From assembly GCA_029532415.1 (NCBI GenBank), contig JAQOTA010000047.1:1178001-1242000 (forward strand): DNA of 64,000 nucleotides. Reading direction: 5' to 3'. The stretch comes from Marasmius tenuissimus. Lineage: Eukaryota > Basidiomycota > Agaricomycetes > Agaricales > Marasmiaceae. The notes under the pieces were generated by a model that made no database searches, was not told the origin of the DNA, and worked only from the letters and a program-made list of their open reading frames with translations. The position numbers and the translations under genes were made by a program. Below, piece by piece: positions 25,277 through 37,466 of the stretch (its first letter is position 1; each line of letters starts with the position of its first letter).

Positions 25277-28200
25277 CGTGGTTAGAGGGCGAAAATAGAG
25301 ACAGGAGACCAACTCGGGCCTTGTACCAATTACATGTACAGCGATTTTACGCCGCTCCGTTCCTTCTGCTCTCGGCCAAATCCTCGACATTCTATCAGGC
25401 GTGTGCTCTTGCTGCATTCTTTGAGGGCTCTCGTGAGTACTGTTCTTCATGGATCACGACCGTAATCCCGGTGGCTCGAGCGGGGCTAAACTTCAGGGAT
25501 GCAATGTAGCGGACGAAGCTCTGTACCGATGAGTCCAGACCCCGTCATATTACATGCTGTCTTTGTCTGGGGTTACCTTCGCGGCTTATCAAAGCTATCG
25601 AGAGCCAAAAAGAGGCTTTCAAAAACAACGCTCCCTCCAATCCACTCCGACGCCACCGTCGAGAACACCTATGAGACTCGGCGGTTTCCAGTGCGTTACT
25701 GCACCCCTCTGGTAACATTTCACGAGAAGCCGCGCTAACTTGAAATGGGAGCCTCCCTCGAGGACAGCAGTCTAAGGTCCCTCCGCTGTGAACACAAGGG
25801 AGCCGGAGTTAGCATTCACTTCACGACGTTCAATGTTCAACCCTTCCAGGAGATCGCCGCTCGTAGCCTGGAACCCCGTCTGAAGGTTTGTCGCACCGAA
25901 ACGAGCGTCGTGAACGTCAGCCACCTTGACTCTCGGAACGAAGGCAAACTTGTCGTGGGTTGAACGTTGAGCCTTCAGTAGCATTTAGCAATCTTAAATG
26001 GAGTCTAAGATCGCTAAGATGTAATCCCGACTAGCGTTACTGCTGTGCAACGAGACGGCGCGCGGACTTGCCAGTGGAGACTATACATAACGTCTGAGAT
26101 ACAGTACTTATTCACTAGCCTGCCAATGAATGCGTTTTACGATTTGATGACAAGAATGCAAGTCGTATACTGAGAACTTGAGGAACGGGAGGCAGAATGA
26201 ACCACCCGTGGCATATACATACCGCCGCCGGGGAGCTTGTGAATCCTCCGAGTCCCTCAAGTTATTCCTTCGACGCTTTACTATGCAATCTATGTGCCAG
26301 GGTAAAAGACAGAGCTGATTGGACTCATGGAGGTTGAACGTTGAATTGTTGAATGGAAGACTGATACTAATTGTGGGAACTTACATCAACACCGGGAACC
26401 CCCGTTTTCGTCCCACCAAGCCTCCCGGCAAGTCCAAAGCCTTTCACGGGAAGTCTCATTGCCACTCAACAGAATCTTCATTGGACCGAGACAGCAGCTC
26501 CCCGTCGCTTACCCAAGTCGAATAATTCGATGAAAGGGCCTAGAAAGGGAGTCATCGATATCGAGAATCGACAAACTGAACGGTGGCGACGGAAATTGGG
26601 ACACCGACTCGAAGAATTCTGCCAACGAAAGGCCCCCTTCATTCACCTTCATTCACTCCTCGCCTCGTCTTAGATGCAGATTTTGGCATCAAGCAAGTCA
26701 TCTCTCTCGTTTTCGGCCAAGCGAGTCTCGCGGTCGAATGCTACATAAAGCTTAGGAGACAGTGGGGCAGATCCAAGACGTGGCTCCATAAACCAACGGT
26801 GATGCTCGCTATTGTGGTACTAAGTTCGGATGGCTTGATACAACGTTGTGGTTGCCTAGCACTCACCGAAGGTTTTGATTTCAGTAATAAAGATGCCCGC
26901 TCCCACTTCGAGGATCCTCATGGTGTGTATACATGTGTCAGTGAAACAGATTCCCTTTGACGTGCGTCTTGCAATAGAAACGGACATACTACAGGTAAGT
27001 AAAATGTAGCCGGGATGCGAACACCACAGATGAAGGCTTTAGGTCTTCACCATATGTACATCTGTTGATGTACGATGTACCTGCGTCGTGTTCCGTCGGC
27101 GAATCTGATGGATGTGGACTCAACGTCGATAGGCAATTCTTAGTTCGATATCATTGCCGCGACATCCCGCGCGGATAGAGGGATACAGATGGTCACCTAA
27201 GAAACAGATGAAAGAGAGAACAAATTGTAAGTACGGCCGCAAGACTGGACATCTATACTGACAAGGAAGGAACGGCTGATGTAGCGTGCTAGAACATTTA
27301 ATAACACAGACGGGCCAAACGGATGAGATGTTACTGGAAGTATTGCTTTGAGTTTTCTCGCGTGAGCCTACAACGACTTCTTTTGGTTGTGATGGTTGGA
27401 AGGATCTTATCGATCTGGTCGGGACCGTCTGGAGCAAGGAACTGGCAAGGTACAGAAAGGTTCTCTTATTGACTCGGGGCTGGAGACGGCAGCAGATTGA
27501 ACTCATATCTTGATTGCCTAGTTTGGTCCACAGTGCGCGGGTATCTTGAATCGTTATTGGTGACGCAAGTCATGCAAGCAAGGGTGGAGATTACTGAAAT
27601 TGCAAGCTCCTGGAGCGTCGTGCTGGTGCCACGGCATTCCTATTCCTTCAGAGACGAGCAGAGTGTAGAGCTGGCAGAGAAGCATTTTCCCGGCCTGAAT
27701 AAGGAGATCGAGAACACAGACAGTGCCACGCAGCCTAGAAATTCCGAACAGCATGTAGACGAGTACCAGCGTCAGCCCTCTGGCATGAATGACTTTTGGG
27801 GACAAGAGGGACGTTACGACCAGACAGGTATGATGTCCACTTCGCCTTATTGAAGTTCCAGATTTCATTGGAGAACCACATACGGCATCAAGCTGGCATC
27901 ATACCTAGAGTGGGCCTGAGACCTCCGATGTTAGTGACAACAGAGACGATTCCGCTCCAGTGAAGGGGAACGAAGTTCGGAACCTGACACCAGGTTCACC
28001 GTTCAGTTTAGGTGTGATACCATCCTCCTCTTTCTCCTCTTGGAATTTTCGGCAGGTCGTTCGGTCAACCCGCGGCGTCTGCTAACCACTTAGCAGGGAG
28101 GGTTAGCAGATGCTATCCCATCACTTCCGTACCCCGAACTATTATGTCTATTTGGGAGTTAGCTTAACTAGGATCACGGGATTTCAACTTACCTGCTATG

Positions 28201-28860
28201 CCCTGGAAAGGGTAACTGCCTCACGCGTCAACAGCCAATCTTATCTTTTTCCGTTAGTACAGGTTCTTCGTATGTCGCCAACTGTGCCACATACCTACTT
28301 ATGAATAGAAGAGTGATATCCCCATCGCTGTCAGTGTTGATACATCCTCTTCTTCTGATTGCACGGCAGTGAACTTGAGTGAACCAGGCTAAGTGCTTTT
28401 TTCAAGGGTAACAAGAGGTTCATCTCGTGTCGCGTTTGAGGACCTAGACCGTAGCGTACAACTTGCTATCAACTCAACGAAAGAGAGCTCAAAACGTCCT
28501 ACCGATATGTTCGTCGCTCTGTGGCTAAGAGCTTGGGATGAGGACGTCCGCCACATCGCAGCATAAGATGCGGGGTTTTGACATTCCTGAAATGCTAAAA
28601 AGAAGATCAGAACTATGCACATTGTATGGCCACGAAGAGAATCTCGAGTATTAGCGGCCAGTCATGTTCACAGGCGGCAATGGTACTTACCGACTCCCGC
28701 CAGAGGAGTTGAGTGCGTTCCGTCGCGTTACGGCGTTGCCCCGAGTTGGAACTTGGAGTCTTCCAAAACGTCTGCATTTTCAGAAAGTGGCGAGATCATT
28801 GCTGAATGTGGCCAACACTAGATTCATCTCCTTCTCAACCCTTGCATGAGTTCCGGAAGG
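25277..28860. other. Interval without a supported gene
   Basis: About 3.6 kb. Small open frames (for example 26371-26960 on +, 27120-27506 on -, 27497-27853 on +) have no recognisable domain, and opposite-strand frames overlap them. The frame at 27497-27853 ends in a polar Gln/Asn/Glu-rich tail that could be real, but no partner exons were found. Confidence 0.35.
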
Positions 28861-30353
28861 ACAACTGTAGAGTGATGATCATGGAGTCCAGAATTAACGT
28901 TATGGATTACATAATATTTGCCACAGACCATCAAAGGGTTTGTTTGGCACTATTAGTCGGTGGCCTCACCCTCTCAGCTCTCTTCCGTTCTATTCTCACT
29001 GTCACCCACGACGACAGTCTGACATCTATTGCAGTGTTGGTTTCAATTACTTGGAACTTTCACGTGCAATTGAAAGCAGGGGGCAGGCCCTGTGCTGTAC
29101 TCACGCTGGTCTACTTCAAGCGATTGTAATGACTTACTTATGCTCTCCGAATCGGAAGCCATAGAAATCGCACCTGGATACCTCAGCGAATCAACAACAA
29201 CACGACATATGTATTCAATACTCGATATTCAAGACTTGCTCTGGATCACGCCGACTCGCTACTCGTCTTCGTCAGCTTGTGGATTTGTATCTTTTTAGCT
29301 TCGTAGGGTCTGAAAATGGCGAAAACCTCACGGCCTCAATTCAAGTCGCCGCAACTCTGTTTTCACTGCTCGATAGAGCGTTCAGTTCACACTTAGTTGA
29401 TACTCATTTCAGATCATTTCTCGTAAATGATACCTGTCCGACTCTACTTATTGGCTGTAGCGAGGAAGAGGCAGCATCTTCGGTAGAGCTTTCACGCCAC
29501 GTTTGAGATTGATGGTCCTCGTTCAAGAATGAAGTCTACTGTATGTTGAGCGTCCGGTTTATTCGCCGAACCGTTTTCGAGCCTACACCGACAAGACAGG
29601 GCCATTATCTGGGGGCCGCGATGTATCTCAAATCTTAACCGAATCAGGTGAGGATTTCATGGACTTGCCCAATCTTACCCATAATGAACGTTATTGAAGC
29701 TTCCTACTTGCAGGAAATCCGGTTTAACCTCAGGGAGTTGATCTCCCCTGACCGCTTCGAGATTCAATGTCGTATCATGACCGTCAGTTTACTCATATCC
29801 CAGCGCGATTTGGATGATGTAAAATGAACCTTTACTCTACGGTGTTTTCCTTTGTCCAGCTTCCAGGGGTGGACAACTACATTCTCTCGAGCGTTAGTCG
29901 TAAGGTTGTCTATGATGGCAGGAGACCGGGCCTCAGGTTTCCGTTCTCTGTCGGTAGCTTTACGTGCCTCCGCGAGCAACTCGCATATAGCCCGCTGTCT
30001 CCTTTCGGGTCGAGTTCAACGAAGTGGACGACATCGATTGCAAATGACCCGTAATCGTATCAATGGTCATGTTGTACGTAGATGGCCTCAGCTACTACAT
30101 GGAACGGGTCCAAGAACAGCACGAGGGGCTGGTTGATAAGTACAACCCAGCATTGCATAACACTCTGACTCCATTTTTAAGATGCTTTCCTAGTATCAGA
30201 CCAGAGTCTAAGGGTATTGGTGACAGCACCCAACTATCATACAAGTTCAATACGAAGCTCCCGAGCGGTGCTTTGTTAATCTCCGTCTTAGAACCCATGA
30301 CAGAGGTTGTTCAAAACTTCCCAGTCATGCCAGGTAATCATTTGGTATGCTAA
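28861..30353 (+). other. Possible unresolved or decayed multi-exon gene
   Basis: Several + strand segments look protein-like and are bordered by plausible splice sites. About 29279-29506 holds a hydrophobic/acidic stretch (VDLYLFSFVGSENGENLTAS). 29716-29820 follows a TTGCAG acceptor (FNLRELISPDRFEIQCR). 29865-30053 follows a TTGTCCAG acceptor (LPGVDNYILSSVSRKVVYDG). 30078-30330 reads YNPALHNTLTPFLRCFPSIR and ends in TAA near 30353. I could not chain them into one open model or recognise a family, and stops occur between them. It may be a real intron-rich gene, a pseudogene, or chance. Low confidence. Confidence 0.3.
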
Positions 30354-30704
30354 TTTGCATTGTGCAAGATCGTGCAGTGCATGTATAGAGGGAATTTCTG
30401 GAGCTGGATTGAGCGATCACGCCACTGGAGGTTTGGCGCCACTAACTTAGTCTGCTCGAGTGCCGCGGATGGCGGCACAGCCAGGTCGCTCTCCAGCTTC
30501 CACCGCCATCATTGGACATCATCTTACTACACTTCGGCTTGTCAATGCCCGGTCAGCCGCCTCCTTAGTTATGGTTTAGACTGAAGGGCTCGGAGTAGCA
30601 GTCGATGTAGATTTGTTGAGAAGGCCTAATATCAATCCACAACAGAGTTAGGTTTGTTTTCTCTCGTTACTTGTCCACATGGTCGTTCTTGTTGATTGTC
30701 CATC

Positions 30705-32800
30705 ATGTTGAAGAAGTGCCTCTCCGGTCTCCTCACTGTATTTTACCTCAACGCCACAGTCTTGTGCATCTCTCAAGAGCTCTTTGGCTTCGCCGCAAGT
30801 TTCCAAACGCCGTCGAGTCAAGTGTCATCCACAGAAAGGCTCGAAACATTGTATCTCACGTCGAGTGTGAGAGTGAGGAAGACCGACCTGTGTAACGATA
30901 CCGCTCAGTAAGTACTTCGTGGTGAGCCAGGGTCATATCAATCCCTGAAACGATGCCATAGGGCATATACAGGTTATATTGACATCGGGGCTCGACATTT
31001 TTTCTTCTATTTCTTCGAATCCCGTGCCACTCCAGAAGATGACGATGTCATATTCTGGACGAATGGAGGTGCAGTTGCTCCTCCGTCACTATGTGCTAGC
31101 GCTCTCTGATACTTCGAAAGGTCCGGGAGGATCTACAGCTATTGGTCTCTTTGTCGAACTTGGTGCGGACATCAGTCTACGTGTCGCTGTCCCGTCTCAT
31201 CTCAGCTTCAATTCCATCACAGGTCCCTGCGCGATCCTGGGCGAGAATGCCGTAGGCAGGCGGGTGGAATCTTGGTCAAATCACGCCAACCTTCTATTTG
31301 TGGACCAACCAGTAGGAACTGGATTCTCATTCGCGGAATATGGAGAATACGTGGTACTGTCGCCCATAAGTCCAACATTCCTGGACCCTTGTTCTAAGCT
31401 CGCTTTCAGGATACGACTGAAGACGCCGCGCTTGATATGGCAGTCTTCGTGGCCAAGTTCTTCGAGCATTTCTCTCACTTTCAGGGGAATGGATTCCATT
31501 TCGCGGGAGAGTCATACGCTGTAAATATTCGATTGGTTCTATTCAACGGGGGTGATCACTTCCACTAATAACTATCGGCGTGTCTCAGGGTCGCTTCTTG
31601 CCCGTGTTCGCATCGATCCTCCACGACCAAAATTCATTCCTACCCAGGCTCGGGATACCGCCAGTCAATCTTACCTCTGTCATGATTGGTACGTGAACGG
31701 AACTGGTCAGTCTCGATGATCCTCCCTCAATGAACGGAATTAGGGAATGGTTACACCGACATCTATACAATGATCCCTTCCTACTACGACATTACTTGCA
31801 CTCCCGCGTCTGTCCCGCCAATTCTTAACATCAGGTTCGAGAACTCTCGACTTCTGCTTCTACTCCCGGAACTTCCCTTAATCACACTACGTGTTCTATA
31901 GAACTTGCGTGAAGATTAAACAGATTGTAAGGATCTTGAGCCCTCGGGTTCTCGGTCTACTGTGCGAATGGTTCTCATCAGTTTCCTTACAGATACCCCG
32001 ATGCGAAAAATGGATGAAGGAGGCCTGTTTAGACACCTTTGATCACATCAACTGCAGGGCAGCATTCTCATACTGTCGAGAGGCGATTGGAGGGCCTTAC
32101 GCGCAAACGGGTGGGTGAACGGGTAATCCATTCGTCTGGGCCTCACTGACACCACCATTCGTTGGCATAGAGCTGAACCCTTACGATGTAAGCGGAAAGA
32201 CATGTAATGGGCCCGACGGAGAAATGTGCTATGCTGAGGTTGGGTAGGTGTTACAAACAGCGATTTCTTCCTCTTGAAGGTCTCATAAATTTTCAGCCAC
32301 ATGATATCTTTCCTGAATTTACACTCGACCCGCGATAAACTAGGTATCGATCCACGCTTCCGCTCGAATTTTACCTCCGTATCTATGGAAGTATATAATG
32401 CTTTCGACGCGAAACTCGATCAGTATAAGCAGACGCCCCTGCACGTTGCTACTCTTCTCGAGCGGGGAATACGCGTTCTTGTGTATGTCGGGAATTACGA
32501 CTGGGTGTGTAACTGGGTAGGAAATGAGAGGTGGACGTTGAATCTTGCATGGGGTCGACAAAGGGAGTTTACGTCTACGCCTCTAACGGAGTGGTATGTT
32601 GACGGAAGAAGGGCTGGTGTCACGAGGAGGACAGGGCCTTTTACGTTTGCGACTATCGAGGGTGGCGGCCATATGGTGAGCTTCCCAACTTGCTGTGAGC
32701 GTGAATCCAGACTCACTTCAAGAAAACTCAGGCGCCGATGGACAAACCAAAGGAGTCCCTTGAGTTAGTACGGAGATGGATATCTGGTGAAGATTTGTGA
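30705..32800 (+). CDS. Serine carboxypeptidase, peptidase family S10
   Basis: Proposed model of 12 exons: 30705..30907, 30962..31068, 31121..31162, 31223..31350, 31410..31520, 31589..31688, 31744..31834, 31902..31926, 31993..32110, 32171..32243, 32297..32675, 32732..32800. All phases agree, giving 481 residues, the usual S10 length. It removes C-terminal amino acids from peptides at acidic pH in the vacuole or outside the cell. An N-terminal signal peptide is visible (hydrophobic core after MLKKC). Motifs: WTNGGPGGST (oxyanion region), FVDQPVGTGFS, GESYAGRF with the catalytic Ser, NYDWVCNWVGN with the catalytic Asp, and GGGHMAP with the catalytic His. The triad is complete. Paired cysteines (TC, RC, AC, SYC, TC, MC) suggest the usual disulfides. 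The ATG chosen is the one directly before the signal peptide. Confidence 0.92.
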
Positions 32801-33281
32801 AAACTGTGTTACTGGATGTGTACCTGCGCCCGGAGTGATCGACCTCGTTTGTGGACGTCTTTACGGTGATGTATTACCATCGGTCAATCGATCGGAACCA
32901 TTCAGGTTTACATCATAAACCTCGTTCTCGGGACGCTGTGAGCGCTGACTTTCACAAGTACTTTCTGACGCGACTCGGAGATAGAATGCATTCAAGTTGA
33001 GCGCCCGGTGGTGGGCCTTCGAAGGAATAACGATGGACCACGATCTGCTGGGAACATCTCCGACTTTTCGTGGCCACGCCCTCATTGTATGCATTAGCTG
33101 AAAGCGACCGAGCCATGGCCATGACAGATTGGCATAAATGGTAAGTAGACTAGAGTAATACTTAGTTACACAACCCATGTACTATGATAAGCAGAAAACT
33201 TGCAATTGGGATATCAAGCAAAAACCGAAAGGAAAGTGAAAAGATTATGGGAACTGTCCGTTCATTGCGCAATCATTGAGT
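32801..33281. other. Convergent intergenic region
   Basis: About 480 nt between the + strand carboxypeptidase stop and the - strand GtaA-like stop. It should hold both 3' ends. No coding evidence. Confidence 0.45.
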
Positions 33282-36200
33282 TTATGTATACTGAGGTGGT
33301 GGTTCGTACATCGTTCTTGACCGCATCTCCTCCATCTCTCGTCTGAGATTCTCCACCTCGAAGCGAAGTTGAGAGGCGTCTGACGAGGCGCCGACCGACG
33401 GCGAAGTCGGTAAGGTGTCCGAATTGGCATTGTGGCGCGCGATGTCCTCCGTTGAGGGAGTACCATGGATGCGTGCAAGATCACCTTTTCTGGGTAGAGG
33501 AGGTGCTTGATAATCCATGTTATCCGCATTATGCATACGGAGTGGAGCTAGTGGTAACATTTGTGCACCGGAGTTGCTAGTCGACCCAGCGGAAGTCGAG
33601 TAGGACATGCGGCCAGGCTGGCCACCATAGGGATCAACAGGAGAGTGGTACGAGCTTTGGCTTAGGAAGCCTGACGAGTGTCCAGTGGCAAGTGGCATCG
33701 TGATTGGTTCGGGGTGATAATCATCGAGCGCATTGCCCGAACCATGACCCGAACGGTTACCACCTCGACTGAAGAACGTAGCCAGAGTACCTTTGCCCTC
33801 CTCATAGTCTCGTGGTTGGTTGTCCGACTTGCGGCGACGGTAGAACAGGATCCCAAGAGCGAGGAGCGCGAGGGCCGCGAGACCACCAACAACACCACCA
33901 GCGATTGCTCCAGTGTTCGATTTCGAACCAGAGCTCCCGCCACTATTTCCAGATAAGCCTGCTAGCTTGCTTTCCAGACTAAGACATCAAGGAGAGATCA
34001 GTGCAAGATCTAGATGGAGCGTGGGGGAAGACTTACTTCAAGGTGAGAAGACCATAGACAGCTCCCTGTGCCGGACTGATGGGGTTGAATATTCAGTTAA
34101 CAAATCATATGTACAACCACTAACGGTACTCACCTCGCCCTGCCCGATATCGACTTCCCATCTTGCGAATTATACGAAGTGGGGAAAGCAGCAAAGCTGT
34201 CGCTATCGAGGGCCTTGTCCCGGACTGTCTTGATGAAAAAATCTCTTGCCCCAGTGTCTTTCGTCGTAGCAGCCGTAAGCATTGTCCAATCTAGCCAAAA
34301 CCAATGAGTTTCATGCATTGTAAGCCAGAAGGTAGTTAGACTGACGAGATTTCACGCTGTTGACAGCATTGCTATCGTAGGGAAGTCCGAACTTGCTACC
34401 TGCGAAACATCGGGTGCGGTGAGTTCGTGTGAAGAACTCAGGAAACTAGATGCTCACTTGACAAGACCTGGCCGGCATAGAACTTATCCTGGGCGTCGTA
34501 AATCTATTGGATACCATGATTAGCATCCGGTTCCGAGGATTGGGGGACGGGAAGGCAATTCAACTCACATCGTCACTGACCAACTTCATCCCGAGCAGCT
34601 TATCCGCGTACAAGTTGTACATAAGGGCCCATGAGTTGGACGCCCCATATGTTGCGGTAAGGTGTCCGCCCGAGAAAGCTTGTGTCTTCCAGCTTTCTAC
34701 CCACGATGACGCTTGGTTCTGAGGGCGCGATGAGCATTCAATTAAAGGTATCCAGAACCTAACTGATCCCGCACCTGGTACTTTGATGCATCATCGCCTT
34801 TGCCAAGTGTATGACTGATCTCGGCCATCGAGCGTACCCCAATGATGCCTTTGATAGCAAGGTTCGTCATGTTATTCATATCGAGGCCATCGGCACTTTG
34901 GCTGGAATAGAGACCATTCAGGGTTTGATACAAGTCGATACGAAGTTCAACAAAAACTCACGCTCCACCGGAGGGACTGAGAGCATTTGATGAGATGAGG
35001 TTCTCGGCCCACTTCTGTAATGTCGAATACTACATGGAGGAAAGCCATGCTCTGTCAGTCACCAAAGTCAGACAGGATATGTCGAAAATGACATACATAT
35101 GTATTCAGTAGACCTTGTTGGCCAGTAAACCGCGCATGAGCCCATGTCATGATGAGCATAGCAGATGTGTCTGATTGGGGTTAAGTCGAGAAGCGGTTAT
35201 ACACGAGAACGGGACTCACCATCGATGGACCGTAGGGCATTAGCGTCTGGTTCTCCGTCAGCGGCGGGGTATGAGGGGCCTGTGGTCCAAAAACATGTTC
35301 AGGCAGTCCCGACAAGGTTTGATTGATTAAAGACATACCTAGATCAGGCGCCGCGTACGATTTGGTATATCGAGATGACGATTGGTACTGAAGTAGGGGT
35401 TCCAGAAGATACTGGCACCAAGTGGGGTTGATGTAAAGGAATGTGGGGAAAGCGGCATAGAGGGTTTCAACAGGATTGACCCGACTGTCCATCGATGCGT
35501 AGGGTAAGCGATGTGTAAAGAGAATAAGTTGAGAAAGACGCACGTCGAACTCCCCACATCCTTCAAGAACATGAATATGCTGTTAGATGGTCCTACCACC
35601 GTCTCCACCCCAGCCAACGTTTGGCGTGTTGCAAGTGAAACCACGTCACTATAGGGCGGCGAAATCTTTTGTGCATCAGTTTGGATCTTCCCATCCAGCT
35701 TGATAGCTCGGGCTTTTGCATTGTCAGCATCCGCCAAAAAGGCTTGGAGCTAGAGAGGTGTTAGAGATCGAAAGTAGGACGAAAACTGTACAAAACGCAC
35801 TCCTTCGTCAACAGATTTGTACTTCGTGCTCCAGTACGGTGGAAGATCGAAACTGCCACTTCCACTCGCTTGTCTGATGACGGGGTTGCGAGCTAAGCCG
35901 ATGGCGTAGACGAAGGATTTTACGCCGGTCAGTGAGCCTAAGTCGTGCGAGAACGCGAATACAGGGAAGTTGCTACACAAACATGTCAAAAAATGCATTG
36001 AGGTTGACGCGGAGCGTCCACGCACTCCTCGATATTCCGGAACGTTGTATCTTGCGTGTTGTTGAGGGAACCATGGTCCAAGAACCAACCACGGAGACCA
36101 TAATGGCCTCCAGTCTGCCAAGTCACACCATCACCCTAACCGCGAGTTTAGAAAAGCGAACGAAACAGAGGGGAGTCGAGCAATCCTTACTGGATTCGTT

Positions 36201-36998
36201 GCATGATAGAGCGTCGCATCCTGTGCCATATTACTGTTCTCTTGCAGTTTATTTTGTGAAGACATCTTGGCGCTATGGGCTATGACTGGGCTTGTTGAGG
36301 TCTCCCATTGTATCGGGACGTTGTTGGCAAAAGCCAGCCATTCTTAACGGTCTATGAGAATCGATCACAAGAACGAACACTAGCAGGCGCACCTCCACTC
36401 AAATCCGAGTACACCTGAACCTGATGGGCCGCTCCGTCGCTGGAGTTGACATCCACAAAAACGTAGCCGAACGGAAACGATTGGAGAACGACATCGTCGG
36501 GCTGCGATCCACGGTTATTCTCAAATCCTTGAAGACAAGATACGTACATTACTCACCTCAATAGGGCTCAGAAATGTGACATTGAACTGAACAGCGCCCG
36601 CCGTCATAATGTAGATTGTGCGAGTGGGGGTGATAATAACATCGTTGACCGTTGCGCTATCCTTCTTCTTCCCGTCTGCCAGGGTGAATTTTAGAGTCGG
36701 GTTAGACATCGCTGCACCGAGCCATTCATATAAGTCGCCGTCCACACGGATGAACCCAGACCATCCGAGTGTCTACCAAGAGGTCAACAAGTGATTTGAC
36801 ATTGATTTGTGATATAGCACATACATGATTTGAAGTCCAGAAGTTAGGCCAGTTGTTAGGTTTCAATGCTCTGATGTCCGACCACGCATTGAGATACGGT
36901 GAACGAGTGATGAGAGGTAATGCTGGAGGGAGGAATGACTGCGCTGAGATCACGGAGGTGAAGGCCAGAATCAATAGAGAGAGTACTGGGAGCTGCAT
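33282..36998 (-). CDS. GtaA-like (glutaminase A domain) secreted protein with C-terminal membrane anchor, copy A
   Basis: Multi-exon minus-strand gene from ATG 36998 to TAA 33282. It begins with a signal peptide (MQLPVLSLLILAFTSVIS) followed by the family's N-terminal PLxxRSPYLNAW motif. Downstream exons carry stretches typical of the DUF5127/DUF4965/DUF1793 (GtaA) group: FAFSHDLG near 35950, SDTSAMLIMTWAHARFTG-like near 35150, NLAIKGIIGVRSMAEISHTLG near 34850, WALMYNLYADKLLG-like near 34620, and DFFIKTVRDKAL-FAAFPTSYNS near 34200. GtaA proteins are described as extracellular glutaminases (glutamine to glutamate plus ammonia). Near 33828-33911 is one transmembrane helix ending in FYRRRK, followed by a Ser/Pro-rich cytosolic tail, a short coiled coil (ENLRREMEEMRS) and a final PPQY motif. 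The neighbour at 37467-41089 has the same architecture. Exon borders were not all resolved. Confidence 0.88.
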
Positions 36999-37466
36999 GT
37001 TGTGCGAGTCTAGAGGACGAGAACGATAAAGTCAACGAACATAAAAGACAAGGAAAACAGGCTCGACGCTGCGGAGGGCAGCGAGCTCGACCTCAAGTCG
37101 CCGCTGCCTGTATGAGTGAATGGGAGGGAAGGGAGAGGCGAGGTTCCCCTGGTCCACATAGCCGACCGACATCAGCACAAATTTTGATGCCGACTCATTC
37201 AGCGATCAAACATTGATCCAGTCTAAAAAAGTAAATCCCTTTACACCTTACCTTAATTGGTAATTGACCCACCCTCATTACCGGAGAACGCCCGCCACTG
37301 CTCGCTGCTCAGAGTAATGGAACAGCGCTCGTCGTTTCAGGATTGAGCGCAAGAGTTTTATAACATTATAATCAGGCCCTGAAGAGACAGGCTCGATCCT
37401 TTGTACACTAGAGGTATTACAAATAGCATTGTCAATAATATACGGCGGGGACCCCTAACCGAATCT
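36999..37466. other. Spacer between the two GtaA-like genes
   Basis: About 470 nt: promoter of copy A and 3' end of copy B. It includes a purine/pyrimidine-mixed leader and an AT-rich patch near 37350-37430. No coding evidence. Confidence 0.45.

Noticed and set aside
29852..30136. Arg/Ser-rich plus frame
   Set aside because: Shadow of another frame in the same segment; composition is typical of off-frame reading of GC-rich DNA.
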